A stretch of DNA of 48,916 bases, taken from the NCBI RefSeq assembly GCF_000313135.1, contig NW_004457343.1, forward strand, positions 150,191-199,106. The letters run 5' to 3'. The stretch comes from Acanthamoeba castellanii str. Neff. Lineage: Eukaryota > Discosea > Longamoebia > Acanthamoebidae. The position numbers were made by a program, and so were the translations under genes. The notes under the pieces were generated by a model. It worked only from the letters and a program-made list of their open reading frames with translations. It made no database searches and was not told the DNA's origin. Positions 20,160 to 32,578 of this stretch are shown here, one piece after another. The stretch's first letter is position 1, and each line of letters starts with the position of its first letter.

Positions 20160-23100
20160 CTAGGTACTGGGTAGGTCGCTGGCGTCATCTTCAGGGATGC
20201 AGAGGCTGCCCGAAGCGGCGGTCTGCTCGTCTACCATGCGCTGGAACCAGGCCTGGTCCTCCACATTCTTGAACGCCAGCCGGTGGAGCTTCCGCATCTT
20301 GCCCAGGTACCGCCTGTGCCGGCACTTTTCCAGCCATTTTCGGCACTCATCGAACCGACGCGAGACTGTAGTACACCAGAGAATGTTCGTAAAGTCAACA
20401 CGACACACACACGACACACACGACACACACGACACACACGTGGCACGACACGCGCAGAATGCAAGCGAGAGGCGTGGAGTACCTGCGTAGATTCGAGCAA
20501 AGCAAAAGTCGGTGTAGGGATCGTTCAGCGCACTGTCCGTGCTGTTGAGAATTTGCTCGGCTTGCGCCACGGACTCTTGCAGGTCCTTCCGCCAGGCCGC
20601 CAACCGTTCGCCGAGCACCTCGGTCGGCTCACGGTCGTAGTCCTATTTTAACTCCGAATCGTTACAAGTTGAGGTTTGCACTTAATGATCTCATCGGTCG
20701 GTTGTGATCGGTTGTGGTTGGTTGGTTGGAAAGATGAATTAAGTGTGCACCTCTTGCACCGCAGAGATGTGGTTGTCGAGAAAACAGGCTCGAGTGAGGT
20801 AGACCACAGCGAGCCCGTGGATCAACTGGATGCACATGTCCGTGTCTCCGAGGGCTACTAACTCCTGTGCCTCCTGTTCATCATCAAACGTGTCGTGTCG
20901 TTGGTCGTGTCGTGTCGTGTCGTGGGTCAGCAAAGTGAGAAAACAAATCCCTACGTGGAAAATGAGGACACGGCGTACAGCGTATATACTGGCGGCTTCA
21001 TCGATCAGCGACAGCTTGGCCTCGAGGGCCGGTATCAGCTCCGCCTGCTCCTTGATGGCATCTGCTCCAGCGCGCGACAGACGAGTTTGGTGCAAAGCTG
21101 TGCGGCAACGCAAAAAAGCGGGAATGAGCCAAAGGCCACAGGCAGCGTGCGTGTACCGGCCATGTTGGAAAGAAGCAGCGGCGCAGAGAACTCGTGGATC
21201 GCCAGCTCGTACTCGTCGATCGCCTTGATGTACCACTCAAGCGCCTCCTGTGCGCCGTGGTTTAGCAAAAAAGAAAAACTACGAACAGAAAGGAAGAGTC
21301 CGTACCAGCGGTTGATCCTGCTCGAACAGTTTGGTGGCGATCTCGTGCATAATGTAGGCGCACTCCTCGTTTTCCTCCTCAGTCCTATTTGCTTGCTGAT
21401 TTATATTTTTTTTAGTTATCAGTACAGACATAAATATTTCTCTATATATATCTATACAGAAATAAAATAATAACCCAGGGAGGGACGGCGTACGTCGGGG
21501 AAGAGCTCGAGTGCACTCTTGAACACTGCGATGGCTTCTTCGTGCGTGTGGATGTCCGAATCACCGTACGTTCGTATCACACCTGCACATAAATAAATAT
21601 AAAAATTACTCAAATTAAAAAGAGGAAAAGAATTTTTTATATATATAAAAAAAGCAGGAGCCAGGGTACCGGCCAGGTAGGAGTGCTCGATGGCCTTTAT
21701 CGTGGCGTTCGGTGCCAACTCCTCCGATTTCTTGTAGGCCTCGATGGCTTGCTCGTACCAGGTGCGCAACCCTGGTTGAAGGTGGCGTGTGCACGCACGC
21801 GCGTTTAGCGCGCGTGTGCGGTGATGCGTGTGGCCGTTAAAATAAATAAATAAATAAAAAGGAAAACAAAACAAGCACAATCCATGCCTCTCTTGGTGTG
21901 TGGGAACTGCTTTTGATAGACGGCAAACTCGATGGACACGTTGCCCAGGCCCGTGTAGGCCGCACGCATGTCCCTCCTGTTCTGTACGCCCGAGACGTGA
22001 GCCATGTCCACTCGCATCCGCAAAACGGCGCACGACACGCACGACACGCACGACACGCACACGCACACACACACACACACACGTACAAGAGGGAAAGAGA
22101 GGGCCGAGAGAAACTGCTCCTGGCTGACCAAGTAGAGCATCCGCGTGTCGAGGTCGTCTCGGTCTTCGTTCCACTGCATCGGGTCGTCTTCCACCTTGGG
22201 CCGCTTCTCGTAGAGGTGGTACCCGCCGGCGAGGTACATGGCCGCAGTCCTCTCGTGTGGGTCGGCCCCGAGTATCGCCTCTACTTCTTTGGAGCGCTCC
22301 AATTTCCTGTTTTGTAACGTGAGCGTGTGTGGTGGTGCGTGTGCGATGGTGCGTATGCGTGTGCGTGTGCGGTGGTGCGTGTGCGGTGGTGCGTGTGCGT
22401 GTGCGTCAGCGCATAGAACGCGGTTCCACAAGCGCACGCGATGCGTGTGACTACCTTCGGAGCCAGAAGAATTGCTTCCACGACGTGAGCCCGCGCACGA
22501 GCGGCAGATCGCGCTTGTACTCCTCGTGCTCCGCGGAGCGACTCGCGTACACCTCGTCCACCTTGCCCTCCTCCTCCTCTTTCTCTTTCGTCCCTTCTGT
22601 TCTCTCTTCTTCTGCTGATACGCCCTCGGTGAGTTCTTTCACTTCGTTCACTTCTTCTACGGCGGCTTCTTCTTCATCGGCTTCATAGTCGTCTTCTTCG
22701 TCTTCGCCATCATCATCGTCTTTCTCCCCCGCGGCCAGCTTCCGCCGCACCTCCTCGCGATAGCGACGCGCTTGTGCCGCTGTTGCCGACCATTCCCGCC
22801 CATACAAGCTCCGCCACTGCCTGCCAAATAAATTATATTCCATCAAAAGCGAATAAGTCATAATGTCTATTTTTATTTGAAAAAATAATTTAAAAAAGGA
22901 TCGACAACTGAATTCCAGGTTGGAAAAAATAAAAAAAAAAATAAAAGAAATGGAGGAGATTCGTACGAGTCGAGGTCGGCGAGGGCGAGGAAGAGGCGCG
23001 AGACGCAACGCGTGGTGAGAAGATCTTGGGCGCCCAGGAAGGACAGACAGTGCTGCACGATTTCCGGCGGTAGAGATGGCAGCCGATTTGCATCGCCTTG

Positions 23101-23199
23101 CCCGAAAATGGTCTCTAGCTCCATGCCAGAGCCGGCTACGTCATCCCAGTCCTCGATCTTTCTCTTCCGCCCCACGCTCCTGCGTCCTTCCTGATCCAT
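20160..23199 (-). CDS. F-box protein with acidic insert and helical (TPR-like) repeats
   Basis: Twelve exons: 22967-23199, 22455-22820, 22087-22306, 21879-21981, 21670-21771, 21494-21582, 21306-21377, 21157-21247, 20979-21097, 20751-20873, 20483-20642, 20160-20365; 627 residues, phases consistent. An F-box lies at about residues 41-78 (LPSLPPEIVQHCLSFLGAQD, then CVSRLF). The second exon encodes a strongly acidic low-complexity block. The remainder consists of paired helices such as WYEQAIEAYKKSEELAPN, EEAIAVFKSALELFPD and EALEWYIKAIDEYELAI, which have the spacing of tetratricopeptide repeats. An SCF substrate receptor is the likely role; the substrate is unknown. A second F-box gene lies 7 kb away. 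Confidence 0.85.
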
Positions 23200-23395
23200 C
23201 TCTCTTTGTTTCTTTCTGCAATAACCAAAATGTTTGCAGAAATTGCCAATTTATTATAGATAAAAATCAGAGAAAAACCATAAAATTTCGAATGGAGACG
23301 AAGGGATCATAGATCAGATCCGTCTCTTCCACTGCCCACGGGCTGGCGCCAGTTCCAATGAAGAGGCCAAAAAGAAACTGCGCGTGGGAGATGGC

Positions 23396-24415
23396 TTAGT
23401 CGGTCTTGGTGGTGATTACGCTGGTGGAGCCAACGATGGTGGCGGCGACGGTGGTCTCGGGGATGCCGATGGTCTTGGTGGTGGTCGTGGTGGATTCGAT
23501 CACCACGGGGGGCGGGGTGACGAGGGGCGGGGTGACAGTGAATGCAGCGGGCTGGACCGGCGAAGGAGTGACAGTGAAGGCGGAGCCCTGGACCGACGGC
23601 GGCTGGACGCGGAGCGGCGGCACCGAGATGGCGGGGACCTCCACAGTGATCGCGGCGCCCTGAGTTGATCAAGCAAGGCGTTAAAAAGCGCACCAAAGAA
23701 CGAAGCCAAGAAATAGTGAAGGCGAAAGAACGAAAAGCGAACCTGGAGAGGAACAGGGGTCATGGTGATGTCATCGAGGATGATGGGCGGAGGCTGGACG
23801 ACGATGGGCTGGAGCTGGACGGCATCGGGGTAGATGGTGAAGGCGGGGATCTGGATGACGATCGGCGGCACGGACACGGCAGGCAGGTTGACAGTCAGCG
23901 GAGGCACGGGGATGGGGGTGAACGACACGGTCACGGCCGATCCCTAGAAGCCAATCACAACAGAGATAAGTTAAAAAGCACTGTGATAGGTTGGGTGGAA
24001 TGTTGTAAGTCTGCATACCTGAAGGGGCACGGGCGTGACGACGATGGACGAGGGCTGCACGGGCGGCGGCTGGACGGTGAGCGGCGGGGGCTGGACGGGC
24101 GGCGGCAGGACCGAGAAGGGCGGGACCGAGACCAAACCAGGCCTGACCAGCAGAGCAGGAGGCTGGACAGCCGGCGGCTGAACCACGATCTTACCAGGGA
24201 TGATTTCAGCGCTCTGATTGGTTAAAAAGATAAAAATGTTGATGTGATCAGTAAACACTGCCACTTGTGATCACACAGCGAAGGCCAAGCCACGAGGGTG
24301 TATGTACCACAGGCGCAGTGGCGCCAACCACAGTTTTGTCGACGGCGAGAGCGAAGGCCGCGAAGGTGAGGGTCAGTCCCAGGAGGAAGAGGAGACGGGT
24401 GGAGGAATGAGTCAT
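23396..24415 (-). CDS. Secreted Pro/Val-rich repeat protein with duplicated exons
   Basis: Four exons, all phase 0: 24308-24415, 24019-24213, 23743-23943, 23396-23659; 255 residues. Residues 1-24 are a signal peptide ending FALA. The mature chain is almost free of charge and lacks Cys, and is built from short beta-type units of the form VxxPPIxVQPPxV. Exons 2 and 3 (65 and 67 codons) both end in TPVPLQ, and exons 3 and 4 begin GSA or GAA, showing that an exon unit was duplicated. The C-terminal part is Thr-rich (a TTTTTK run), a likely O-glycosylation region. The build resembles structural surface or wall proteins; a cyst-wall or adhesive role is inference only. Confidence 0.82.
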
Positions 24416-25335
24416 AATTGATGGAGTCGGTCCCGTGGAGCTGGAGTGTGTGTTGAGGTCGGGTCTGTGTTGAGGTCTTAGATAAAGAGAGGAGGACTGA
24501 TGCTTTCCATTGGCCTCGTGGTCCTCCTTTATACTTGGCCATCTTGATCAGGAGTGGTCCAGCCCCTAGGTGCAGCTGGGTCGAATCATGGGCGAAACTC
24601 CAGCCAAAGACTGGATTGGCTCCTGCCCTAGAGGCCCATTGGCCGGCCACTGTAATGACTCCTGGTCACTGGTGGTCCGGAGCCAACAAGCCTGGTCTCT
24701 ACTCTCTTCAATTTCGTCGTTTTCGCGTTCATGTTGCAGACACCTTCGTTCCACGACGACCAAACCAATTTGCCCAATGAGGCGCTGGTAGTGGGCGCAG
24801 AGGCCCAATCGCCTGATCGCCCGTGGAACAATATCGATCAGGTCAATGGCGCACGGCACTGCTATTCAGAGCAGCCCAAGCACTTTGTAAAAGAGCACTT
24901 GTGGTCTACAGGCCCAGCAGAGGTCGCTACCATCAGCCAGGCTTCTGGAAGAACAGCGGCCTGCCCCTTAGCACAGCTCCCAAGTAAGGCGGCTCCACCC
25001 CGAATGTTCATCCGCTTAGAAAAATCTATCCACCACAAGTTCCCCAATACCCTTCATAGGCTCCAACGTTATCGAACACTCACCACCCATCTCTCGAGAG
25101 AAGTTGTGCGGAAAACTTTCCGCAGAAAAAGCGAAATTTCCACGATTGCAAGCTTGATTATTGCCGACCGATAAAGGTTGTCAAGGTTGAGCTGTTGTGT
25201 GTCTGTTGTCTGTGTCTTCTGTGTCTTCTGTTCTGTTGCTCTGCCCCGCGCCCGCTACACGTTTGCTTCTTCTCCCTTCCACACAACCACTGCACCCACT
25301 ACAGCTTTCTGCCCTCCCCCCCCCAAGAAGAAGAG
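24416..25335. other. Intergenic between divergent Pro-rich and BTB genes
   Basis: A 0.9-kb head-to-head spacer. The left end has a TATA-like element for the Pro-rich gene. A 147-codon open stretch at 24731-25174 has no leader, motif or plausible composition and is not called. The right 150 bp are pyrimidine-rich (TCTGTTGTCTGTG.., then CCCTCCCCCCCCC) just before the BTB start. Confidence 0.5.
24526..24533 (-). promoter_or_regulatory. TATA box of the Pro-rich protein gene
   Basis: TATAAAGG on the minus strand, about 110 bp upstream of the start codon, in GC-rich surroundings. A CCATTGG-like sequence lies about 20 bp downstream of it, towards the gene. Confidence 0.5.
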
Positions 25336-26849
25336 ATGGCGCTGACGGGGTCGTCTTCGCCCCATTTCTACCTGGCACGCTCGCGAAGCACCTCCCTGCC
25401 TCCCCTCTCCTCGTCCTCTTCCTCTTCATCCTCCAAGTCTTCCAGCGTGTCCCCCTTCGCCGCCTTTTGCTCCGCCCTGACCTGGCCCAACCACGTCCTG
25501 CCCTCCCTGGCCCTGGCCTTCGACGAACCCTCCTTCTTCGCCGACCTCCGAGTCGACATCAACCCCATCATCACCCCCACTTCCTCTACTCCATCTTCTC
25601 CATCTCCATCATCTTCTCCATCATCTTCATCTTCATCTTCTTCTACACAGCAAGGAGAAGGTGAGGAATGCCAACATTCCACAAATACCGAAGAGAGCAG
25701 CCCGCGACTAGGGCAGGACTGCGTGTGGGTCCACCGTATGGTGGTGGCGGTGCACAGCCCCGTCTTCCGATCCCTGCTGCGCTCGGGCTCAGAGGCCGGT
25801 GGGTCGCGCGAGAGCCGCGAGGGCGTCATCGACATGTGCGGCCCGCAGCATCCGCCCGGCCGCGTGGTCCGTTGCCTGCTCAAGATGATGTACGCCTCGC
25901 CCGGTCTCGCCATCGACGAACTCGGCCACGAGCCCAAACTCTCTGACGGTACACACGCTGTCTGTGTCGTGAGTCGTGTGTCGTGTCATTGTTTGTGCGT
26001 GTGCGGTTGTGTCTGACATGTGCGCGTGCGTGTGCGTGTGCGCACACGACACGACACGACACGCACAGAGTGGGAATTCCTGCTGCAGCTGTTCAAGCTG
26101 GCCCATCTGTACCAGGTGGAGGTGGTGCTCGACGCCTGCACCCGGCGACTCAAGCACATCCTCGAGCAGCTCAAGGACACCACCGCCACCACACCCGCAG
26201 CGCGCCAGGCCACCGTCCAACACCACCGCCGCGGCTCCAAGGCCGCCGCAGCTGCAGCCGCAAACGCCGCGGCCGTCGCGGATGTCGACCTCAACGGCGG
26301 CGGCGGCGAACTGAGCGACGAGGAGGAGGAGCGGACCCGCCAGACGTGCTACGCGCTCGAGCTGCTGGCCTTCCTGCTCCACATCAAGGAGGCCGAGACC
26401 AGCGACCACCCCACAGCGAGCCGCCCAGCCCCATCAACACCACGACCGGCCGCCGCAGCCAGTCGGCACCCGACGTTTCGCTGTCGTCGTCCACACAACC
26501 GCGCGATGTCGACAGTTCAGGCGATGACGTCAGCACAGCACCGGGCAAGAAGGTGGTCGAGGTGGGCGTCGAGGCTGAGGAGGCCGCGGCGGCCGTGGCC
26601 CCGGTGGGCGAGCAGCGGGAGGAGATGCTGGTGCGGATGCTGGACCACCACCTCTACCCGCAGCTGGCCATGATCGTGCAGCACATCCGGTGCGAGGACG
26701 TGCTCACCCTGCAGCACCTCCTGCAGCTCTCGGTGTGCACCGCGCGGCCGTCGTCGCCCACCACGGCCGCCGCCGCCACGGCCTCGCTCACGCCCCCGTG
26801 GCCGGGCGGCATGCGGGCCACCAGCCATGCCAAGCTCTACAGCGCCTGA
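25336..26849 (+). CDS. BTB/POZ-domain protein with apparent frameshift
   Basis: Exon 1 is 25336-25948; exon 2 starts at 26069. BTB domains dimerise and often recruit CUL3 ubiquitin ligases. A Ser-rich low-complexity start is followed by a BTB-like core: CVWVHRMVVAVHSPVFRSLL (the H-x-x-V-L-A-x-x-S-x-x-F pattern). A helical BACK-like stretch comes next: EWEFLLQLFKLAHLYQVEVV. Near 26405-26425 the coding frame moves by one: downstream, another frame carries a convincing C-terminus (EEMLVRMLDHHLYPQLAMI to a stop at 26847-26849). One missing base, for instance in the CCCC run there, explains it. It could be a sequencing error, a true mutation, or less likely recoding. Confidence 0.75.
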
Positions 26850-27266
26850 TTCACATTCCAACCGTTTTTCTCTTCTTTTGTTTTGTTTCTCTCCAAAAAA
26901 TATGTACATAAAAATGCAACCACCAAGCAAGAACAAATAATACTAATTATTTGATTTGATATTCAGGTGTTTTTATCATTTTCATTTTATTGGGCAATTT
27001 TGTGGGTGGGTGCGGAATTGTTGGGTTAAAGGGCGCGGGAGGGGATTGGCTGGCGCGGTTGAGAGTGGCGGCTGTTCCTCCGCATTCAGGGGACGCTTCG
27101 CCCGAGGGACCGTCAAGGTGGTGCTGAAAACTCACTCACGTCACTCGGCTCTGCAGCTTCACACGAGCACGCACCACTGCTTCTTGCGAGTACGACAAGA
27201 CTGCACAACACACAACACACACACAACACCAAGACTTGAAGAAGAAGCAGGAGAAGAAGAAGAAAG
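26850..27266. other. Intergenic: BTB 3' flank and EF-hand gene promoter
   Basis: AT-rich 3' UTR up to about 27000, then GC-rich promoter sequence. No gene seen. Confidence 0.5.
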
Positions 27267-28194
27267 ATGTCGACGACTGCGAGAGGTACGGGAGCGAGGC
27301 GCGAGGAGGAGATGGTGGCGCCCAACGTGCACAAGCACCACACGCACGACCGCAAGGACGAGGTGAGGCAGCTCTTCGCCCAGTACGACAGCAACAAGGA
27401 CGGGCACCTCACCCTCGACGAAGTCGCCCGCGTCTTCAAAGATCGTACGCGCTCTCACACTTTCCCCGAACCGCACACGACACGACACGACACTCGCGCA
27501 ACCGCACTCACCGCACACGACACTCACACGGCACTACACACGCAGTGGGAATGAGCGAGGAGGACGCGCCGATGGACTTCAAGATGTGCAGCCTCGATAG
27601 CAAGGGGACGTGGAACTGGGAGGAGTTCAAGTTCTTCCACGACAAGATGATCTCCGAGACGCGCAAGCCCGACAAGTCGGCCGGTGGCCACACGTCCTAC
27701 AAGGCGCGCGAGGGCGAGATCAGGAGGTGCGCGCCGTGTGCCGTGCGTGTCGTGCGTCGTGTGTCGTGTGTGTCGTGTGCGGTTTGGTTGACTACTGCGT
27801 GTGTGCGGTGTTGGTGGCGCACAGGACCCCGGCGGCCAACGAGAAGCTGATGGGCGGCAAGTACCACTCCGTGGTGCGCTTCGTCCCTGTGAACTGGGAC
27901 GCCATGCACGCCCTCTTCAATGCCTTCGACTCCGACAACGACGGCTCCCTCGACAAACAAGAGGTGCGCGTGTGGTGCGTGCGGTGGTGTGTGCGGTGGT
28001 GTGTGTCGTGCGGCTCATGGTGGACCACGGACCAGGTGTTGGATCTGCTGAGGATTTGGGGCACGCCGCTGGACAAGCACTTACTGGACAAGGAGTGGCC
28101 CAACTGGGACAACGACTTCGACGGCCTCCTCGACTGGAACCAGTACAAGCGTCTCTTCCAGGTCCTCCTCGAGAAGCACACCCTCCACGGCTAA
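27267..28194 (+). CDS. EF-hand calcium-binding protein
   Basis: Four exons: 27267-27444, 27546-27726, 27825-27963, 28036-28194; 218 residues, phases consistent. Three convincing 12-residue calcium loops are visible: DSNKDGHLTLDE (near residue 40), DSDNDGSLDKQE (near 154), and DNDFDGLLDWNQ (near 195), whose last position is Gln instead of Glu and may bind weakly. A fourth, degenerate hand surrounds DSKGTWNWEEF. This is the calmodulin-like layout of two EF pairs, with the second loop lost. Probably a cytosolic calcium sensor or buffer; there is no leader, TM or kinase domain. The first intron is a CACGAC repeat. Confidence 0.9.
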
Positions 28195-28349
28195 AACCGC
28201 ACACACGACCGCACGCACGACACCCGCACGCGCGCACACACACGCACGACACGCGCACACACGCACGCACACACACACATTGCAATGAAGCGTCGGTTCA
28301 TTCATTCATTACTATTTACAAAAGAGAGATAAAGTGGTGGCGGGAAAAG

Positions 28350-31300
28350 TTAGTGGACGGCGCCGTGGTGGACGTCGAGCACGGCGTTGGCGGCGTGGAG
28401 GAAGGCGTCGTCGACGTGGGCTCCCTCCTTGGCGCTGGCCTCGAAGTAGGCGAAGAGGCGGTTGCCCTCGACCCGGCCCCGGCACCAGGCCTCGACCTCG
28501 CTCCGCCGCACCTCGCGCTCGCCGCCTTCGCTTTCGCTTTCGCTCTGTTTCCCAGTCGTACCGGAGGTGGCTTCGCTTTCGTTCTTTTCGCCGGCGCGGT
28601 TGCCGATGACGACCACGGGCAGGAGGCGGGGGTCGGGGCACGCCGCGTGCGCCAGGAAGTCGTCGAGGTGTCGGTCCAGCGCCGGCGCGAACGTCGACGC
28701 ACGTCGTTGGTCGAACACCAGCACGAGCGCGTCCACGCCCTTGAAGAACGCGCGGTCGGGCGCCCGCTGCCGCTCGTTGCCCGACGTGTCCCATATCTGA
28801 AATATGTGTGTGCGGTGCGTGCGGTGCGTGTGTGCGGTTGTGTGCGGTTGTGTGCGGTGAGTGTGTGCGGTTTTGGGTGCCATGTGTGATGGAGAACACC
28901 CGACCTGGAGCGTGCGGGGCTTGTCGCGCAGGACGACGTTCTTGTGCACGAAGTCGGCGGCGTAGGTGGGCTTATACTTGGGCATCGTGAACGCGCTGCC
29001 CCGCAGGAACCGCTGGATCAGGCTCGTCTTGCCCACTCTGCGCACACACACATGCGTGTGAGAGAGCGACACACGCGCAGTTGTGACGCCACACACACAC
29101 ACACACACACAACACGCAACACACAACACACAACACACAACGACGTTGTACCGTAGATCGCCGAGGACCATGAGCTTGATGTTGACCTTGTCCCGCTTGG
29201 GCGGAGTCAACGGGCGCGACGGCATTCCCAGGATTCCTGATGTCGACAAGACGGCGGCCGCTGCCGATGATCGCACTCTTGCGCCGCCGTCGCCGCTTCC
29301 CATCTCCTTCGTCGTTTTCTTCTTCCTTCTCTCTTCTTTCTTCGTTTTCTTACTCGCTTCGCTTTCGTTCTTTTTCTTGCGCCGCCGGGCTTCGCTCTTG
29401 GCCGCGCGCTCGATCGCGACCATCTCGTCGGGCGAGGGCAGCACCGCGAATAGGTCCATGCCCTCGCAGGCCACCAGCAGCACGTCGTCGCCCGCGATCG
29501 CGCGCACCGAGTGGATCGTGCTCAAACTCTGCAGCTTCAGCATCATATCGCGCACGCTGGCCACGATGCCCTCTTCGATCTCGCGGCCCATGTCGCGTGG
29601 CCTCGCGCCGCTGTCGACATCGTGATCGTCGCCGTCGCCGTCACCGTCGACACTAGCGGCGGCGGCGGTAGTCTGGCGGACGAGCTGGTCGTAGCTGGCC
29701 AGCAGGTAGGCGTGTAGCGAGTGCCAGCTGTAGCTCTCCCACTGCTGGGCCTCGTCGTCGCGGACGCCGGCGTCGACAGCGTCTCGCCGTCGACTCGATG
29801 ACGATGATGAATTCCTGCGGTGTCGGGCGGTGTCGGCGCTCTGACGCTTTGACGCGGAGCCGCTGAGCCGCTTCTTCTTTTTCTCCTTTGTTCTCTTCTT
29901 TCTCTTCGCGTCCTCCACCGTTTCGTTCTTCTTCGTTTTCGTTTTCTTCTTCGTTTTCTTTGCGGCGCCGGCGCCCAGCAGCTCGCCCTCCTCGCTGAGC
30001 GACCGCCGCGGACCCCCGTCGCCGCCGTTGTCGGCAGTGCCGGGCATGGGCCACAGCCGGCGGACGAGCTCGTCGAGCGAGTCGAACTCGACGAAGAAGC
30101 GGATGTCGTTGAGCGCGCGCAGCAGATGGACGAGGCGGGTAATGGCGTCGACGTCGCCGAGGCCGAGGCCCGTGGCGGCCGGAATGCCAAGCAGCTGGCC
30201 GTACTTGCGGAGCATGGCGCCGGCCACCCGTCGCTTCTCCTCCTTCGTCGCCCTATGGCGTCGCGTTCCCTCCCCTCTTCGCTTTTCGCTTTCGCGCTCG
30301 CTTCGTCTTCGTTCTTTCTCTTCGTTTTCGTTTTCTTGTTCGGCCGACGCGGGCGCTACGGCCTCCCTGCGGAGGTTGGCCACCAGCTCCTCGACGAAGC
30401 CCAGGATCGACCGACCGATGACCGCGTCGACCACAAGTCGGGCGTCGATGCCCTCGAGCCGCGCCCGGCGCGATCGGCAGTCGGCCGGCGACTGCGAGAG
30501 GAGGAGCGACGCGTCGGCCTGCTCGATCCGGTGGTGGGCCAGCACGGCCGAGATCGCGTGGAAGAGGCACTCGTCGCGGAACAGCAGGTTGAGCAGCAGA
30601 ATCTTTCTCGTGCCCGGCCCCTCGTCCACCAGCTTGCCTATATAGTGTCGCGTCACAACCACCACGTAAGCTATCACGACACGCACGACACGCACGACAC
30701 GCACGGGGAACGTACTTTCGAGGTCGGTGTCGAGTTCGTCGGAGCCGACAAGGAGGAGTAGGTTCTTGATGCTGCCCGACAGCTCACCCAGCTCGAATAC
30801 TGGTTCGGGGCAAGAAACAATAAATAAATGAATTAAAAATGAATGAATGAATGTATCAACACGGCCGCGCGATTGTGGTTGTGGGCGAGCCGGCCTTACC
30901 GTTGACGCCCTCTTTGACGGTGAAGGCGAACGAGACGGCGACGGTGTTGCTGCGCACGTCGGCCCACTTTCTGGCTCTTCTTCCTGTGTCACAACGCAAA
31001 TGTGGTGCGGCACGGCGCTGTTGGTGGCGGTTGCATAGAACTGTATGCGACTCTGTTGAATGTACCCTCGGTGCCGGTGAGGTGCGAGACGCGGAGGGAG
31101 CACCGGGGTTGGCTCAGCCGGCCGACCTCCACGCCAAACCGGATCTTGGTCTTCTTTTTGTTGGTGGCAGCACCTGGGTATTGCGGCAACGTTGAGTTCG
31201 AAGCACGACACGATACGACACGACACGACACGCAGTAAATGGGCGCTACCTCGACTCGAGGCGGGAGGTATGAGCCAGGCTTCGAGCGCGGCAGCGACGT

Positions 31301-32578
31301 CGTCCACGTCCTATTGCGTGTTGTTTTTCAGATCAACACAGCGCACGACACACGGCACGACACGACACACACCGCACGCGCGCAATTTGTGTTGAGACCT
31401 ACCTTGACGCCGCCAAATGGTCGGGCGCAGGCGAATGACGTGGGAGCCGGCTCGATTGGCGCCGGTGGTGCCGGCCGCGGCAATCGTGGCGGCTGGTACG
31501 ACGGCGACGACGACGACGACGCCAGCGGGGACGGCGCCCGTCGCGGCGATGTCGACGGTGCGCCCGCCGGGGCGTAGGGCGACGACACGGGCGACGAGAG
31601 CGAGGGCACCGGCGAGTGACCAAACGACGACGACGACGAAGACGACGACGACACGCCGGAGGACATGGCCGATGAGAGCGACGGGTGAGTGATCTCGCCG
31701 TCGGTCGTCACCTCGCCCTCGGTGGCCGACATCGACGGTGGCGGCGGCGACGCCGCAGACGATGACGACGGGTTCGTGGTCGCGTCCGTCAACGTTCGGT
31801 CGTCGTCGCTGCTGCTGCTGACGTCCGTGTCATCGCGCCACCGCGGCGGCGGCGGTGACGGCCGTCTGTCCGCCGTTGAAGTCGATGACGACGATGGAGC
31901 GGCGGCGGCTGAGGCGCGATCGACGGCGGAGCGGTAGCGGGTCCAGCCGCCGGCGCCGATCATGCCAGCGGCCGACGAGGAGGAGCCGGGCAGCGAGGCC
32001 GCGGAGGAGGACGAGGTCGAGAGCAGCGGGCGGGAAGGTGGCGGCGCGAAGAAGGCGGTCGACGGCGGGCCGCGGCGTGGAGTCGAGGCCGAGGCCGAGG
32101 CCGCGGAAGTGGACGTGGACGAGCCGAGGGCCGACGGCGGCGCCAGGTAAGAGAAGGAAGAAGGCGGCAGTCGTACGCGCGACGAAGAAGAAGAAGATGA
32201 TGATGATGATGATGATGAAGGAGCCGCGGGAGGTGGTCGATGCGGTGGACGAGATGATGAAGAAGATGAAGATGATGAAGGTGCGACGGGTGGTGGACGA
32301 CGTGGCGGTTGAGATGAAGTAGAGGAGGAGGAGGAATAAGAGGAGGGATAAGCACGAGCGGGTGGTTGCAGGGATGAAGTCGATGATGACAAGGAGGAGG
32401 AGGAGGAGGAAGAGGAACGCGAGGGCACATGGGAGGGAGCGAAGTGGTCGGCATCGTCGTCATCGTCGTCGTCGAGGTTGGGAGGTGGTGGGGAGGAGGG
32501 GAGGAAGAAGCGAACGTGAGTCGACTTCTTGCTTCGTGTGCCGCCTCCCACGCCCTTGCTCTCCTTCGCCTTCAGCAT
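28350..32578 (-). CDS. 1192-residue protein with C-terminal divergent Rab-like GTPase
   Basis: Eight exons: 31403-32578, 31250-31310, 31066-31173, 30900-30983, 30716-30799, 29152-30637, 28905-29037, 28350-28796. Residues 1-390 are Ser/Pro-rich and disordered. About 395-800 are mixed alpha/beta sequence that I cannot name, broken by Lys/Glu/Asn-rich linkers (ENENEEKERRRSERE). About 990-1192 are a Ras-superfamily domain: P-loop GDLRVGKTSLIQRF, a switch I like Rab7 (KYKPTYAADF), WDTSGNER for DTAGQE, VVIGNRAGE in place of NKxD, and EASAKEG for the SAK loop. The C-terminus (DVHHGAVH) has no prenylation Cys. The small-GTPase fold is clear; guanine specificity and membrane anchoring look lost or altered. 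A trafficking role is inferred only from the Rab likeness. Confidence 0.85.

Noticed and set aside
24731..25174. 147-codon open frame in the Pro-rich/BTB spacer
   Set aside because: No motif, no leader, unusual composition compared with neighbouring genes, and no splice partners.
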